Of a DNA stretch of 8,670 nt, positions 1 to 5,937 are shown one piece after another (the first letter of the stretch is position 1; every line of letters starts with the position of its first letter). Position numbers and translations under genes: made by a program. The DNA is from Pseudomonadota bacterium (GTDB taxonomy: Bacteria; Bdellovibrionota; Bdellovibrionia; Bdellovibrionales; JAEYZS01). The notes under the pieces were generated by a model. That model had not been told where the DNA came from, did not search any database, and saw only the letters and a list, made by a program, of their open reading frames with translations. The stretch spans positions 1 to 8,670 of the forward strand of contig JAEYZS010000034.1 of the NCBI GenBank assembly GCA_023427925.1, given 5' to 3'.

Positions 1-259
1 CTACAGAGCTGATCTCGAAGAAGAAGAAGAAGGAAAGCCACCTCTCATAAAAGTTGAAAGCGCTCAAAATCCAGAACAAGCCTTGCGCGGCAAGAGAGTT
101 CCAGCCAATACTGAAAAGAAAGAAAAAGAAGAGTTTAAGTCTGACGAGGAATTGGGATTGCCGGACTTTTTACGAATGATAATTATGGCAGCTATTATAC
201 TTGTCATCATCGTGTTTTTTGGTGGTCAAGTGCTGCAGTTCCAAAAGAGCAAGGATTAG
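1..259 (+). CDS. C-terminal part of an acidic, tail-anchored membrane protein (5' end outside window)
   Basis: The reading frame is open from base 2 to the TAG at 257-259 and gives 85 residues with no stop. The visible part starts with a glutamate run (residues 6-10) and continues as a highly charged Lys/Glu-rich stretch, probably disordered, to about residue 50. It ends in one strong hydrophobic helix (about residues 57-78, FLRMIIMAAIILVIIVFF) with a short polar tail, FQKSKD. This makes it a membrane protein anchored near its C-terminus, with the charged region most likely in the cytoplasm. The TPR gene starts 3 nt after the stop, and its AAGGA ribosome site lies inside the last codons here, so the two are very likely co-transcribed. 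I do not recognise the family; the N-terminal domain that would define it is missing. Confidence 0.75.
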   Translation, partial: YRADLEEEEEGKPPLIKVESAQNPEQALRGKRVPANTEKKEKEEFKSDEELGLPDFLRMIIMAAIILVIIVFFGGQVLQFQKSKD

Positions 260-262
260 GAT

Positions 263-1621
263 ATGAAGTTTTTAGTTGTGTTCACATTCATATTCTTGCT
301 GATGCCAGGGGATTCTTTTGCGGCACGAGATTTTAAAGTTGAGCTGCGCACAGCTAAAAAACAAAAATCCAAAAAACAAACTGCGAAAAAGCAATCGACA
401 AAAAAACCTTCAAAAAAAACTGCCCAAAAAAAATCTAAGAAAACAAATAAAGTCACTAAATCAAAAAAATCTACTCAACGCGGGATTGCTTCAGTGAGCA
501 GCAAGAGCCCGGCCGAGAAAATTGCTATACTCGAAGCAAAAGCAAAAAAATCAAAACAAGACTACATTGAAATTGCCGATTTCTACACTAAGAAAAAGCA
601 TCATAAAAAAGCCATAGAAAATCTAAAATTGGCAAACAAACCACAGACAGTCGATGTCCTTGATAAACTTTCAAGAGCTTATGATTTGGCGGGAGACAAA
701 GCCGAAGCCACACGCGCGTTGGAACTAATAAGAGTAGAGGGCAAGGCGAGCCCCGGACAACTGGTAAGGCTCGGAAACTATTACTCCGAAACAAGAAAAG
801 AGATCAAAAGCAAAAATCCTGTCGTACTCATCTCTTCTGATCCAAAAGAGCCTCCACCAGAAGATCCGTCGAGCAAATACGCACTTTTGGCTGTTGATGT
901 TTACAGAGAATCCATAAGTAAAGCTCCTAAATACGACAAAGCTTACGACGGACTTTATAAGCTCTACATCGATATGAAAAATAATTACGACGCGAGACTC
1001 ATTGTGATAGAGGCACTCGATAAACTGCGCGAGCCAAAATATTGGCTAAATATTTCCTGTCGACTCGAAGTCGAACAAAACTATTACGATAATGCGAAAA
1101 AGATTTGTCAAAAAGCAATTCTCAAAGATTCTCAAAATCCAGACAACCATGTCTATTTAGCGCTAGCCTTTAAGAATACAGATAATCCAGATCAAGCTAG
1201 AAAAATCCTGACAAGCGCAGCAAAGCGCTACAAAAAATCCGAAGTGACACAATGGAATGCTGGCCAAATGAATTGCTCGATTCGAAATTGGGAATTGGCA
1301 ACCGAGCAGTTTAAACAATGTGTGAAGGCAAACCCTGAGTCTGGGAGATGTCACTTGAACCTTGGAAAAACTCTATTCGAATTAAAAAAATATAACGACT
1401 CCCTTGAGTCTCTAATGAAGGCTTGTCCATATATCAAGGGCGTTGAAGTGGAGTTAAGACGTTTCTCTTACGATCTAGAAAAAATCGGTGACAAAAAGAC
1501 AGCAACACAATTTCAAAAGTATATCGACAAGTGCTCTACTCAATGGTTTGAGTTTGCAAAGAAACACAAAGAAGTTCAAACCTATTCGCGAAACACAGAT
1601 AAGTGTTTCTATCCAGATTAA
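263..1621 (+). CDS. Secreted TPR-repeat protein with a lysine-rich N-terminal stretch
   Basis: A 452-residue protein. Residues 1-20 form a signal peptide (hydrophobic FLVVFTFIFLLM, cleavage probably after SFA at residue 20), so the product is periplasmic or envelope-associated. Residues 31-70 are almost only Lys, Ser, Thr, Gln and Ala in short KK-type repeats, like a histone H1 tail; the DNA there has several runs of 7-8 A. From about residue 85 to 420 the protein is helical with TPR-like spacing; the clearest units are near 273-323 and 330-390 (for example ELATEQFKQCVKANPES). A proline-rich loop lies at about 192-203. Eight cysteines (266, 282, 338, 353, 363, 388, 424, 448) are all in the C-terminal half, which would allow disulfides in the periplasm. 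The start is supported by AAGGA at 251-255, 7 nt before the ATG. TPRs usually scaffold protein complexes; the basic stretch could bind an acidic polymer or partner. The specific role is unknown. Confidence 0.88.
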   Translation: MKFLVVFTFIFLLMPGDSFAARDFKVELRTAKKQKSKKQTAKKQSTKKPSKKTAQKKSKKTNKVTKSKKSTQRGIASVSSKSPAEKIAILEAKAKKSKQDYIEIADFYTKKKHHKKAIENLKLANKPQTVDVLDKLSRAYDLAGDKAEATRALELIRVEGKASPGQLVRLGNYYSETRKEIKSKNPVVLISSDPKEPPPEDPSSKYALLAVDVYRESISKAPKYDKAYDGLYKLYIDMKNNYDARLIVIEALDKLREPKYWLNISCRLEVEQNYYDNAKKICQKAILKDSQNPDNHVYLALAFKNTDNPDQARKILTSAAKRYKKSEVTQWNAGQMNCSIRNWELATEQFKQCVKANPESGRCHLNLGKTLFELKKYNDSLESLMKACPYIKGVEVELRRFSYDLEKIGDKKTATQFQKYIDKCSTQWFEFAKKHKEVQTYSRNTDKCFYPD

Positions 1622-2160
1622 ACTTTTCCAAAAGCAGTTAGCAGTTTTTCATTGAGCTGTGGAATTGTACTAAAGCGTACCTTGTTGAATTTAGAAATCT
1701 CATCTGAAAATGCAGTCACATCGTTTGCCAAACCTGTAAGGTAAAGTGTGTTTTTAGCAAATACGCGTTGGCTCTTTAGGTCTAAAACTCTCAAATTCTT
1801 TTTTAAAGCCGCATCCATAATACCAAATAAGGCGGAAATGCTGTCTATTTCCGCAGCAATTAGCCCTTCGGAAATATTAATTTTATTAAGATGATAGAAA
1901 GCTTGTAGAGATTCCATATTGGTGTCATTTGTAAAAAAGCCATCTATAGCCGAAGGGTGAGACCGCAAAGTATCAAAAACATTTTTAAGATTATTACAGG
2001 TCAGAAATGCAACAAAGCTTCCTGTCGATAATGTGAATGTATCTATAAGCTTAACCTCTTTTGGAAGGTCATTTAAAAGCGGTAACGCATCTATTTCCGA
2101 GCGAAACTCGATAAGAGAAAATTCCCTATAATTTAGATTATCAGCAGAAAAGTTTTTCAT
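1618..2160 (-). CDS. Tandem BMC (microcompartment shell)-like domain protein
   Basis: A 180-residue soluble protein with no signal peptide or membrane segment. It reads as two copies of a BMC-like fold joined by a linker, as in BMC-T shell proteins such as PduT, which has a similar length. Copy 1 (about 13-66): strand FSLIEF, helix, strand VKLIDTF, then GSFVAFLTC and a helix NNLKNVFDTL. Copy 2 (about 97-152): GLIAAEID, helix with MDAALKKN (compare the conserved D-A-x-x-K in BMC helices; D116 and K120 here), LRVLDL, then LYLTGLANDVTAF, matching the G-D-V segment of BMC domains. The C-terminal STIPQLNEKL resembles the IPRPHE tail of BMC-T proteins. This is pattern reading by eye; a diverged or unrelated alpha/beta fold is possible. 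No microcompartment enzymes are nearby. The 3' end overlaps the convergent TPR gene by 4 nt (shared TTAA). The ribosome site is weak (GAAGA). Confidence 0.6.
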   Translation of the reverse strand: MKNFSADNLNYREFSLIEFRSEIDALPLLNDLPKEVKLIDTFTLSTGSFVAFLTCNNLKNVFDTLRSHPSAIDGFFTNDTNMESLQAFYHLNKINISEGLIAAEIDSISALFGIMDAALKKNLRVLDLKSQRVFAKNTLYLTGLANDVTAFSDEISKFNKVRFSTIPQLNEKLLTAFGKV

Positions 2161-2190
2161 TCTGTCTTCATTTATAGCCCTTTTGGGGAC

Positions 2191-2203
2191 GCACTTCTAG
2201 TGC
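2191..2203. repeat. Short inverted repeat in divergent intergenic region
   Basis: GCACT and AGTGC flank a 3-nt loop (TCT). It lies 31 nt upstream of the start of the BMC-like gene. It could be a small hairpin in that gene's leader or a protein-binding site. It is short enough to have arisen by chance. Confidence 0.3.
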
Positions 2204-2225
2204 AAGATGAGATCGAATCCGTGAG

Positions 2226-2256
2226 TGTCTGGGTGCATTAATCTAGACCCCAGACA
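2226..2256. repeat. Inverted repeat TGTCTGGG-N15-CCCAGACA
   Basis: Two perfect 8-bp arms (2226-2233 and 2249-2256) flank 15 nt containing ATTAAT and CTAG. It sits between the divergent BMC-like and DUF2203 genes, upstream of the predicted DUF2203 promoter. There is no T-tract after either arm, so an intrinsic terminator is unlikely. The two-turn-like spacing between arms is compatible with an operator for a dimeric regulator, which is an inference. Apart from this repeat, the short hairpin at 2191-2203 and the promoter at 2293-2323, I see nothing further in the 2161-2340 gap. Confidence 0.45.
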
Positions 2257-2292
2257 TTAACCTTCAGAGTCAATTTTAATGTCATATTTTAG

Positions 2293-2323
2293 TTGAAACT
2301 CTAGTTTCTTCGGGCAATACAAT
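2293..2323 (+). promoter_or_regulatory. Candidate sigma70-type promoter for the DUF2203-nadE pair
   Basis: TTGAAA (2293-2298) and TACAAT (2318-2323) are separated by 19 nt, longer than the ideal 17. Initiation would fall near 2330, after the upstream ATG at 2326 and before the ATG at 2341. This agrees with choosing 2341 as the start of the DUF2203 gene. Prediction by eye only. Confidence 0.35.
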
Positions 2324-2340
2324 TCATGGGGGAAAAAGGG

Positions 2341-2838
2341 ATGATTGAAGAGGGGAAGCAGGGGAACTCCGCTACAAGTTCTAAGGGTAAGGTTAACGGA
2401 ACCAATGTCATCGAGTTGAAGCCGCGCAAGGTCTTTAACTATGCGGACATCATGGATCTGCTGCCTATCGTTCATCGAATCACAAGACAGTATTCTGAAA
2501 AAGTCGCAAAGCTCATACTAAAAATCGAACATATTTCAGGCCAAGAAAAATTAATTTCAGACACTGAGGCTGAGATCAACGATCTTATTCAAGAATGGCA
2601 AGTTAAAGTCGAAAAATTAGGTGCGGTGACAAAGGGACTGTGGATCGCCGATTTTGATTCTGGGGATGGCTACTTCTGTTGGAAGTTTCCCGAGGAGCAA
2701 ATTTTATATTGGCATGGATATAGAGATGGATTTTCGGGCCGTCGTCCGATAAAAGAGTATCTAGAGAAAAATATTTCACAGGACTCTTTAAATGAGAATC
2801 GCAACAGCCCAAATCAACACCCACACAGCGAACTTTGA
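2341..2838 (+). CDS. DUF2203-family protein
   Basis: A soluble protein of 165 residues from this start. The family reading rests on two segments. The first is an N-terminal helix with DIMDLLPIVHRIT (about 36-48), the usual leucine-proline helix opening of DUF2203. The second is a C-terminal block, GLWIADFDSGDGYFCW followed by YWHGYRDGFSGRRPI (about 99-137), matching the family's D-x-x-G-x-x-x-x-W, W-H and G-F-x-G-R-R-P pattern. A coiled-coil-like helical segment lies between. The biochemical function of the family is unknown to me. An in-frame ATG at 2326 would add five residues, but it lacks a good ribosome site and overlaps the predicted -10; the ATG at 2341 follows GGGGGA at a proper distance. 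The last ~16 codons (2792-2838) overlap the start of nadE in another frame and encode a tail beyond the normal family end. Overlap suggests coupled expression with nadE. Confidence 0.75.
   Translation: MIEEGKQGNSATSSKGKVNGTNVIELKPRKVFNYADIMDLLPIVHRITRQYSEKVAKLILKIEHISGQEKLISDTEAEINDLIQEWQVKVEKLGAVTKGLWIADFDSGDGYFCWKFPEEQILYWHGYRDGFSGRRPIKEYLEKNISQDSLNENRNSPNQHPHSEL
2779..2783 (+). promoter_or_regulatory. Ribosome binding site of nadE inside the DUF2203 gene
   Basis: CAGGA ends 8 nt before the nadE ATG at 2792 and lies within the upstream coding region. It supports the overlapping start. The nadE start is also fixed by the protein, because MRIATAQINTH is the expected beginning of the amidase domain. 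Confidence 0.6.
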
Positions 2839-4405
2839 GCAAAATTATCAAAAGATATTAGACTACGCTCAAAAAGCGAAAGATCGCCACTGCGATCTCG
2901 TGGTTTTCCCAGAGCTAACTCTCTTCGGCTATTGGCCATCTGATCTCTTAGAGAGAAAAGATCTCGTAAAAAAGCAACTCACCTATATCAACAAAATAAA
3001 AAAAAATATACCCTCAGGAATTGGCGTCTTATTCGGCGCAGTCACTTTGAACGCCAAAAAATCTGGTAAGTACTATTACAACTCGGCAATTTTTCTAGAG
3101 AAAGGGAAAAGGGAAAGGGTTTTCACAAAAGAGCTCCTTCCGAATTACGATGTATTTGAAGAAGTAAGACATTTCGAGAAAGGTGCAATCGCAAACGGGC
3201 TGTTGAAGTTTAAAGGGAAAAAACTCTTAGTCACAATTTGTGAAGACATTTGGGGGTGGCCAGAGTCTTGGACCGGAACAAGTTACCCTGAAAATCCACT
3301 CGAAAAATTAAAAAAGCTAAAGCCTGATTTCATTGTAAATTTGTCTTCTTCTCCATTTTCAGAAGGCAAGGCTCAGCGTAGAAAAAAAGTTGTATCTAAG
3401 ACAGCAACATTCTTTAAAGCTTCAACAATCTATGTGAATCAGGTGGGAGCGCAAGATGAAATTATTTTTGACGGTGGAAGCCTAGCAGTTGATAAAAAAG
3501 GCAAGATTTTATCTAATAGCGTTTATTTCCAAGAAGATATAAATGTAATTGATTTTAATAAAAACGAAGGCGGAATTCGGCCAGTTTTAAAAAATGAAAC
3601 TCAAAAACTAAAAGAGGCCTTAGTTTTGGGGATTCGCGACTACTGTGAAAAAAACGGATTTAAAAAAATTCACTTTGGATTGAGTGGAGGTATCGATTCC
3701 GCATTAGTGGCATGTCTAGCCTGTGAAGCTCTCGGTTCTAATCGAGTGACAGCGATTGCTCTACCAGGCCCTTATAGCTCACAAAAGAGTTTCGATTTAG
3801 CTCTACAATTAGCTCAAAACTTAAATTGTCAGTTTTTAAACGTCGACATAAACGGCATGTACAGATCTGCGGCCGAAGAGTTTGAAATCAGCTTGGGTGT
3901 AAAAGATTTCGGATTTGTTCACGAGAACCTCCAATCACGTCTTCGTGGTCTCACACTTATGGCGTACGCCAATCAAACAAATAGCCTTTTACTTACAACG
4001 GGCAACAAATCCGAATACGCTATGGGCTATGCCACTATTTATGGCGATATGTGCGGTGGACTTGCACCGCTAGGAGATCTTTTAAAGAGGCAGGTATATG
4101 AGTTGTCTGAGTACTATAACTCCCAGACAGAGATTATCCCAAATGACATTATAACTCGTCCGCCGACTGCAGAGTTAAGAGAAAACCAAAAAGATGAGGA
4201 CTCTCTTCCTCCATATCCTGTTCTTGATAAATTGGTAGAAAAGTTTATTGTGAAGTGTGACCCCCCCAAAAATAAGTTCGAGAGAGATATCTTTGAGCGC
4301 ATGATGGGAGCCGAGTTTAAGCGTTGGCAAGCGGCACCTATATTGAGAGTGAGTGATCATGCGTTTGGAACAGGACGTAGATATCCTATCACTTGGAAAA
4401 TCTAA
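2792..4405 (+). CDS. nadE: Glutamine-dependent NAD+ synthetase
   Basis: A cytoplasmic enzyme that makes NAD+ from deamido-NAD+ (nicotinate adenine dinucleotide) and ATP, using ammonia released from glutamine; it is the last step of NAD biosynthesis. At 537 residues it has the normal two-domain length. Residues 1 to about 255 form the nitrilase-type glutaminase, with the catalytic triad visible as Glu41 (FPELTLFGY), Lys113 (FTKELLPNYD) and Cys150 (TICEDIWGWPE). Residues about 270-537 form the synthetase domain, with the ATP pyrophosphatase loop SGGIDS (298-303) and the substrate-site segment TTGNKSEYAMGYATIYGD (402-419). Both active sites look complete. It overlaps the upstream DUF2203 gene by 47 nt and has its own ribosome site. 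No clear terminator follows; a lipoprotein gene begins 39 nt downstream on the same strand. A C7 run near 4261-4267 reads normally through the frame. Confidence 0.97.
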   Translation: MRIATAQINTHTANFEQNYQKILDYAQKAKDRHCDLVVFPELTLFGYWPSDLLERKDLVKKQLTYINKIKKNIPSGIGVLFGAVTLNAKKSGKYYYNSAIFLEKGKRERVFTKELLPNYDVFEEVRHFEKGAIANGLLKFKGKKLLVTICEDIWGWPESWTGTSYPENPLEKLKKLKPDFIVNLSSSPFSEGKAQRRKKVVSKTATFFKASTIYVNQVGAQDEIIFDGGSLAVDKKGKILSNSVYFQEDINVIDFNKNEGGIRPVLKNETQKLKEALVLGIRDYCEKNGFKKIHFGLSGGIDSALVACLACEALGSNRVTAIALPGPYSSQKSFDLALQLAQNLNCQFLNVDINGMYRSAAEEFEISLGVKDFGFVHENLQSRLRGLTLMAYANQTNSLLLTTGNKSEYAMGYATIYGDMCGGLAPLGDLLKRQVYELSEYYNSQTEIIPNDIITRPPTAELRENQKDEDSLPPYPVLDKLVEKFIVKCDPPKNKFERDIFERMMGAEFKRWQAAPILRVSDHAFGTGRRYPITWKI

Positions 4406-4444
4406 ACAAAACGTGTAAACTAAACCTCTTTTTGGGGGATATTA

Positions 4445-4948
4445 GTGAAATACATCAGTTTATTTTTAATTTTAATAGGGTTAATGGGAAACCTTGGTTG
4501 TACTGCTATGGCTCCCAACTTAAAGAAACCTAAGCCCAAAGCTCTTATAGAGAAAAATAAATCGTCAAATGAGCAGTCGAGCTTTATTCCAAGTGGAACA
4601 GAAGTCATATTTCAACAGTCCCACTCATTTTCCGAAAAACAAAACTCGCTTAATATAGAGCTTTCTTCTAAAAAAAGATGCCACCTTTCGACGTCATTAG
4701 AGAGGTCTAAAAACGTAGAGCTTGCAACAAACACCGTGCTAACCGTTGTTGGTTATCGAAGTGAAACAGGTGATCTTGTTTTAACTGACTCGAACTATCA
4801 GCAATTCTATATATCATGTATGAATCGTTGGGAGCCTCAGCGGAAGGCAAGCTCTACTGAAAAATCAAACTGGAAGAAAACCTCTGTCGAGATGAAAGAT
4901 CTTGATCAGATGTCAGCACTTTTTAAATTAAAATATACGCCACAATAA
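4445..4948 (+). CDS. Putative lipoprotein of unknown function
   Basis: A 167-residue protein starting at GTG, with GGGGGA about 6 nt upstream. The N-terminus MKYISLFLILIGLMG is a signal sequence followed by a probable lipobox, NLGC, with Cys19 as the lipidated residue. Asn at -3 is unusual for a lipobox; the rest fits. Thr follows the Cys, so an Asp+2 inner-membrane retention signal is absent. Residues 20-45 are a Lys/Pro/Ser-rich linker. The remainder is polar and looks mostly beta, with two further cysteines (RCHLS near residue 79 and ISCMN near 121) that could form a disulfide. I do not recognise a domain. It may be read through from nadE. Its stop codon is directly adjacent to the stop of the convergent gene on the other strand. 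Confidence 0.78.
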   Translation: MKYISLFLILIGLMGNLGCTAMAPNLKKPKPKALIEKNKSSNEQSSFIPSGTEVIFQQSHSFSEKQNSLNIELSSKKRCHLSTSLERSKNVELATNTVLTVVGYRSETGDLVLTDSNYQQFYISCMNRWEPQRKASSTEKSNWKKTSVEMKDLDQMSALFKLKYTPQ

Positions 4949-5392
4949 TTAATTGCAGTTTAGCCGGCGTATCCTGATTGCACCTAATACAGAAACTCCG
5001 TCAGTCGTGTCATCTGCAGCCATAACTTTGGCGCCGCCTATGGCACTTGCGAAATGAGATTTGCAGTCAGAAACGATATTGAGCTTCCCGAGGACGTTCA
5101 CGTTAGTTGCAAAACAATACCAGCCATTTGGGTTCATCAATCTGAGGGTCGTCTTCCCAAGAACATTAATATTCGGCTTTACTAATATCAAAGAAGGGGA
5201 AGCGGTTTTTTCCTCGTCTGCATCTCTAGAACCGATACCAAAAACTTTTACACCGACTTGCATAGTTTTGTTCGCACGATGACCCTTTTTAAATGGAGAT
5301 GTCCCCCATGCTTCGATGCATTGATCAATCGTCTTTTGAGATGCGAAAGAAACATTACTAAATAAAAACAAAAGGACGAAAAGAATTTTCAT
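4949..5392 (-). CDS. Small secreted protein with repeated V-x-V-[LF]-G motifs
   Basis: A 147-residue protein with a clear signal peptide (MKILFVLLFLFSNVSFA, cleavage after residue 17), so it is periplasmic or exported. The mature part has four cysteines (25, 93, 110, 146), compatible with two disulfides. A short beta-type motif recurs: VGVKVFG (46-52), INVLGK (75-80), VNVLGK (98-103) and VSVLGA (133-138). This suggests a small repeated beta structure. I do not recognise the family. AGGAG at 5398-5402 precedes the ATG by 5 nt. A consensus -10 lies in the gap upstream, so it probably has its own promoter besides any read-through from the ferredoxin gene. It abuts the lipoprotein gene at the 3' end with zero spacing. 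Confidence 0.78.
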   Translation of the reverse strand: MKILFVLLFLFSNVSFASQKTIDQCIEAWGTSPFKKGHRANKTMQVGVKVFGIGSRDADEEKTASPSLILVKPNINVLGKTTLRLMNPNGWYCFATNVNVLGKLNIVSDCKSHFASAIGGAKVMAADDTTDGVSVLGAIRIRRLNCN

Positions 5393-5413
5393 GATGGCTC
5401 CTGATTTTTTCTA

Positions 5414-5441
5414 ATTATATTTTTCTACTTTAAAACTGCAA
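5414..5441 (-). promoter_or_regulatory. Candidate promoter of the small secreted protein gene
   Basis: Read on the - strand, TTGCAG (5441-5436) and a perfect TATAAT (5419-5414) are separated by 16 nt. They lie upstream of the AGGAG ribosome site and the ATG at 5392. The -35 is a weak match, the -10 exact. This would allow expression independent of the ferredoxin gene, which ends at 5446. Confidence 0.5.
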
Positions 5442-5445
5442 GCTC

Positions 5446-5730
5446 TTAAGGGGTTTTTATTTTAAGTCCATGAAAAGGGCAAAGTTGGCAAGCCAATCTC
5501 TCTTGTGGCCCAAAGTTTAGATCATCGGCACGTTCCTGTTCGATCTCGTTTCGAGGGGGCAGGTCTTCAATACGTGAATGGACCAATACTCTACAGGTCC
5601 CACAGCTACCCATCCCACCACAAGAATGATCGATATCGACATTGTTCTCTAATAGTAGGTCCAAGACACAAACCTCTTCTTTTATTTCAATGTCCTGATC
5701 CAGGTTGAGCACGGTAATAAAATTTTTCAT
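5446..5730 (-). CDS. [2Fe-2S] ferredoxin, adrenodoxin/ISC type
   Basis: A 94-residue soluble electron carrier. Numbered from the ATG at 5730, the cluster ligands are Cys37, Cys43 and Cys46 (SCGGMGSCGTC, the C-x5-C-x2-C pattern) plus Cys81 (ERLACQL), 34 residues after the third. This arrangement is typical of adrenodoxin-like or Isc-type ferredoxins rather than plant-type (C-x4-C-x2-C). Extra cysteines lie at 21 and 84. The length is slightly short, with the C-terminus ending soon after the fourth ligand. An in-frame TTG at 5733 is also possible, but it would be 1 nt from the AAGGA ribosome site (5735-5739), whereas the ATG has 4 nt. No isc genes are adjacent, so the redox partner cannot be read from context. 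It is divergent from the exonuclease gene. Confidence 0.92.
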   Translation of the reverse strand: MKNFITVLNLDQDIEIKEEVCVLDLLLENNVDIDHSCGGMGSCGTCRVLVHSRIEDLPPRNEIEQERADDLNFGPQERLACQLCPFHGLKIKTP

Positions 5731-5734
5731 CAAT

Positions 5735-5739
5735 TCCTT
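5735..5739 (-). promoter_or_regulatory. Ribosome binding site of the ferredoxin gene
   Basis: AAGGA on the - strand, 4 nt before the ATG at 5730 and only 1 nt before the in-frame TTG at 5733. It decides the start in favour of the ATG. Confidence 0.6.
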
Positions 5740-5814
5740 ATTTAGTTAACATTTTCACTGATCTAGGCTGCTTTTGAAATTCCATCATATACTTTAAAAC
5801 CTTCCTATATTTCA

Positions 5815-5820
5815 TATAAA
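5815..5820 (+). promoter_or_regulatory. Possible -10 element upstream of the exonuclease leader
   Basis: TATAAA sits about 4 nt before the left arm of the large inverted repeat, so transcription would begin close to the base of the stem. I see no good -35 at the right distance, so this is weak. Confidence 0.25.
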
Positions 5821-5822
5821 TA

Positions 5823-5913
5823 TTGGCCGCCATTATGCGGCGAGTAAAAGCCTGGTGGTTTTAGTCTAAAACCTTGAAAGTGGCGGCCATCAATTTTAGG
5901 TTGGCTACCATTA
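5823..5913. repeat. Three copies of a TGGC-N-GCCA-like 9-mer
   Basis: TGGCCGCCA (5824-5832), TGGCGGCCA (5881-5889, the exact reverse complement of the first) and TGGCTACCA (5902-5910). Each of the first two is itself a 4-1-4 palindrome. The first and third share the longer context TTGGC-NN-CCATTA (5823-5835 and 5901-5913) as an imperfect direct repeat. Repeated short palindromes in front of a gene look like binding sites for a regulator, but pairing in RNA is an equally good explanation. Confidence 0.5.
5824..5889 (+). promoter_or_regulatory. Nested inverted repeat / structured leader upstream of the exonuclease gene
   Basis: A 9-bp perfect GC-rich outer stem (5824-5832 with 5881-5889; two more pairs possible in RNA with a G-U) encloses a second perfect 7-bp stem (GGTTTTA 5857-5863 with TAAAACC 5867-5873, loop GTC). 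The left outer arm can instead pair locally (GCCGC 5826-5830 with GCGGC 5837-5841), which excludes the long stem. Two competing pairings are a feature of attenuators and riboswitches; no class is recognised. There is no T-run after the outer stem, so a simple terminator is unlikely. It lies 48 nt before the exonuclease start. The rest of the 5731-5937 gap is AT-rich and holds the ferredoxin ribosome site. Confidence 0.5.
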
Positions 5914-5937
5914 GTAGGAAAAATTAGGGGTGTTACA

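Noticed and set aside
256..456. A - strand open frame rich in Phe opposite the lysine-rich TPR segment
   Set aside because: Phe codons are simply the complement of AAA/AAG lysine codons; no independent support.
2326..2340. ATG at 2326 as the start of the DUF2203 gene
   Set aside because: It lacks a suitable ribosome site and overlaps the predicted promoter region, while ATG 2341 has GGGGGA upstream; it cannot be fully excluded.
4261..4267. C7 homopolymer in nadE as a phase-variation tract
   Set aside because: The frame continues through it to a normal full-length C-terminus, and nadE is not a plausible phase-variable gene.
4406..4444. Terminator between nadE and the lipoprotein gene
   Set aside because: The gap contains a T5 and G5 run but no stem of useful length; the G-run serves better as the lipoprotein ribosome site.
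5505..5708. A + strand open frame opposite the ferredoxin gene
   Set aside because: The ferredoxin on the - strand has all four cluster ligands; the opposite frame shows no recognisable motif.
5824..5889. tRNA or known small RNA at the nested inverted repeat
   Set aside because: No cloverleaf, T-loop or anticodon arrangement can be drawn, and no known small RNA is recognised.
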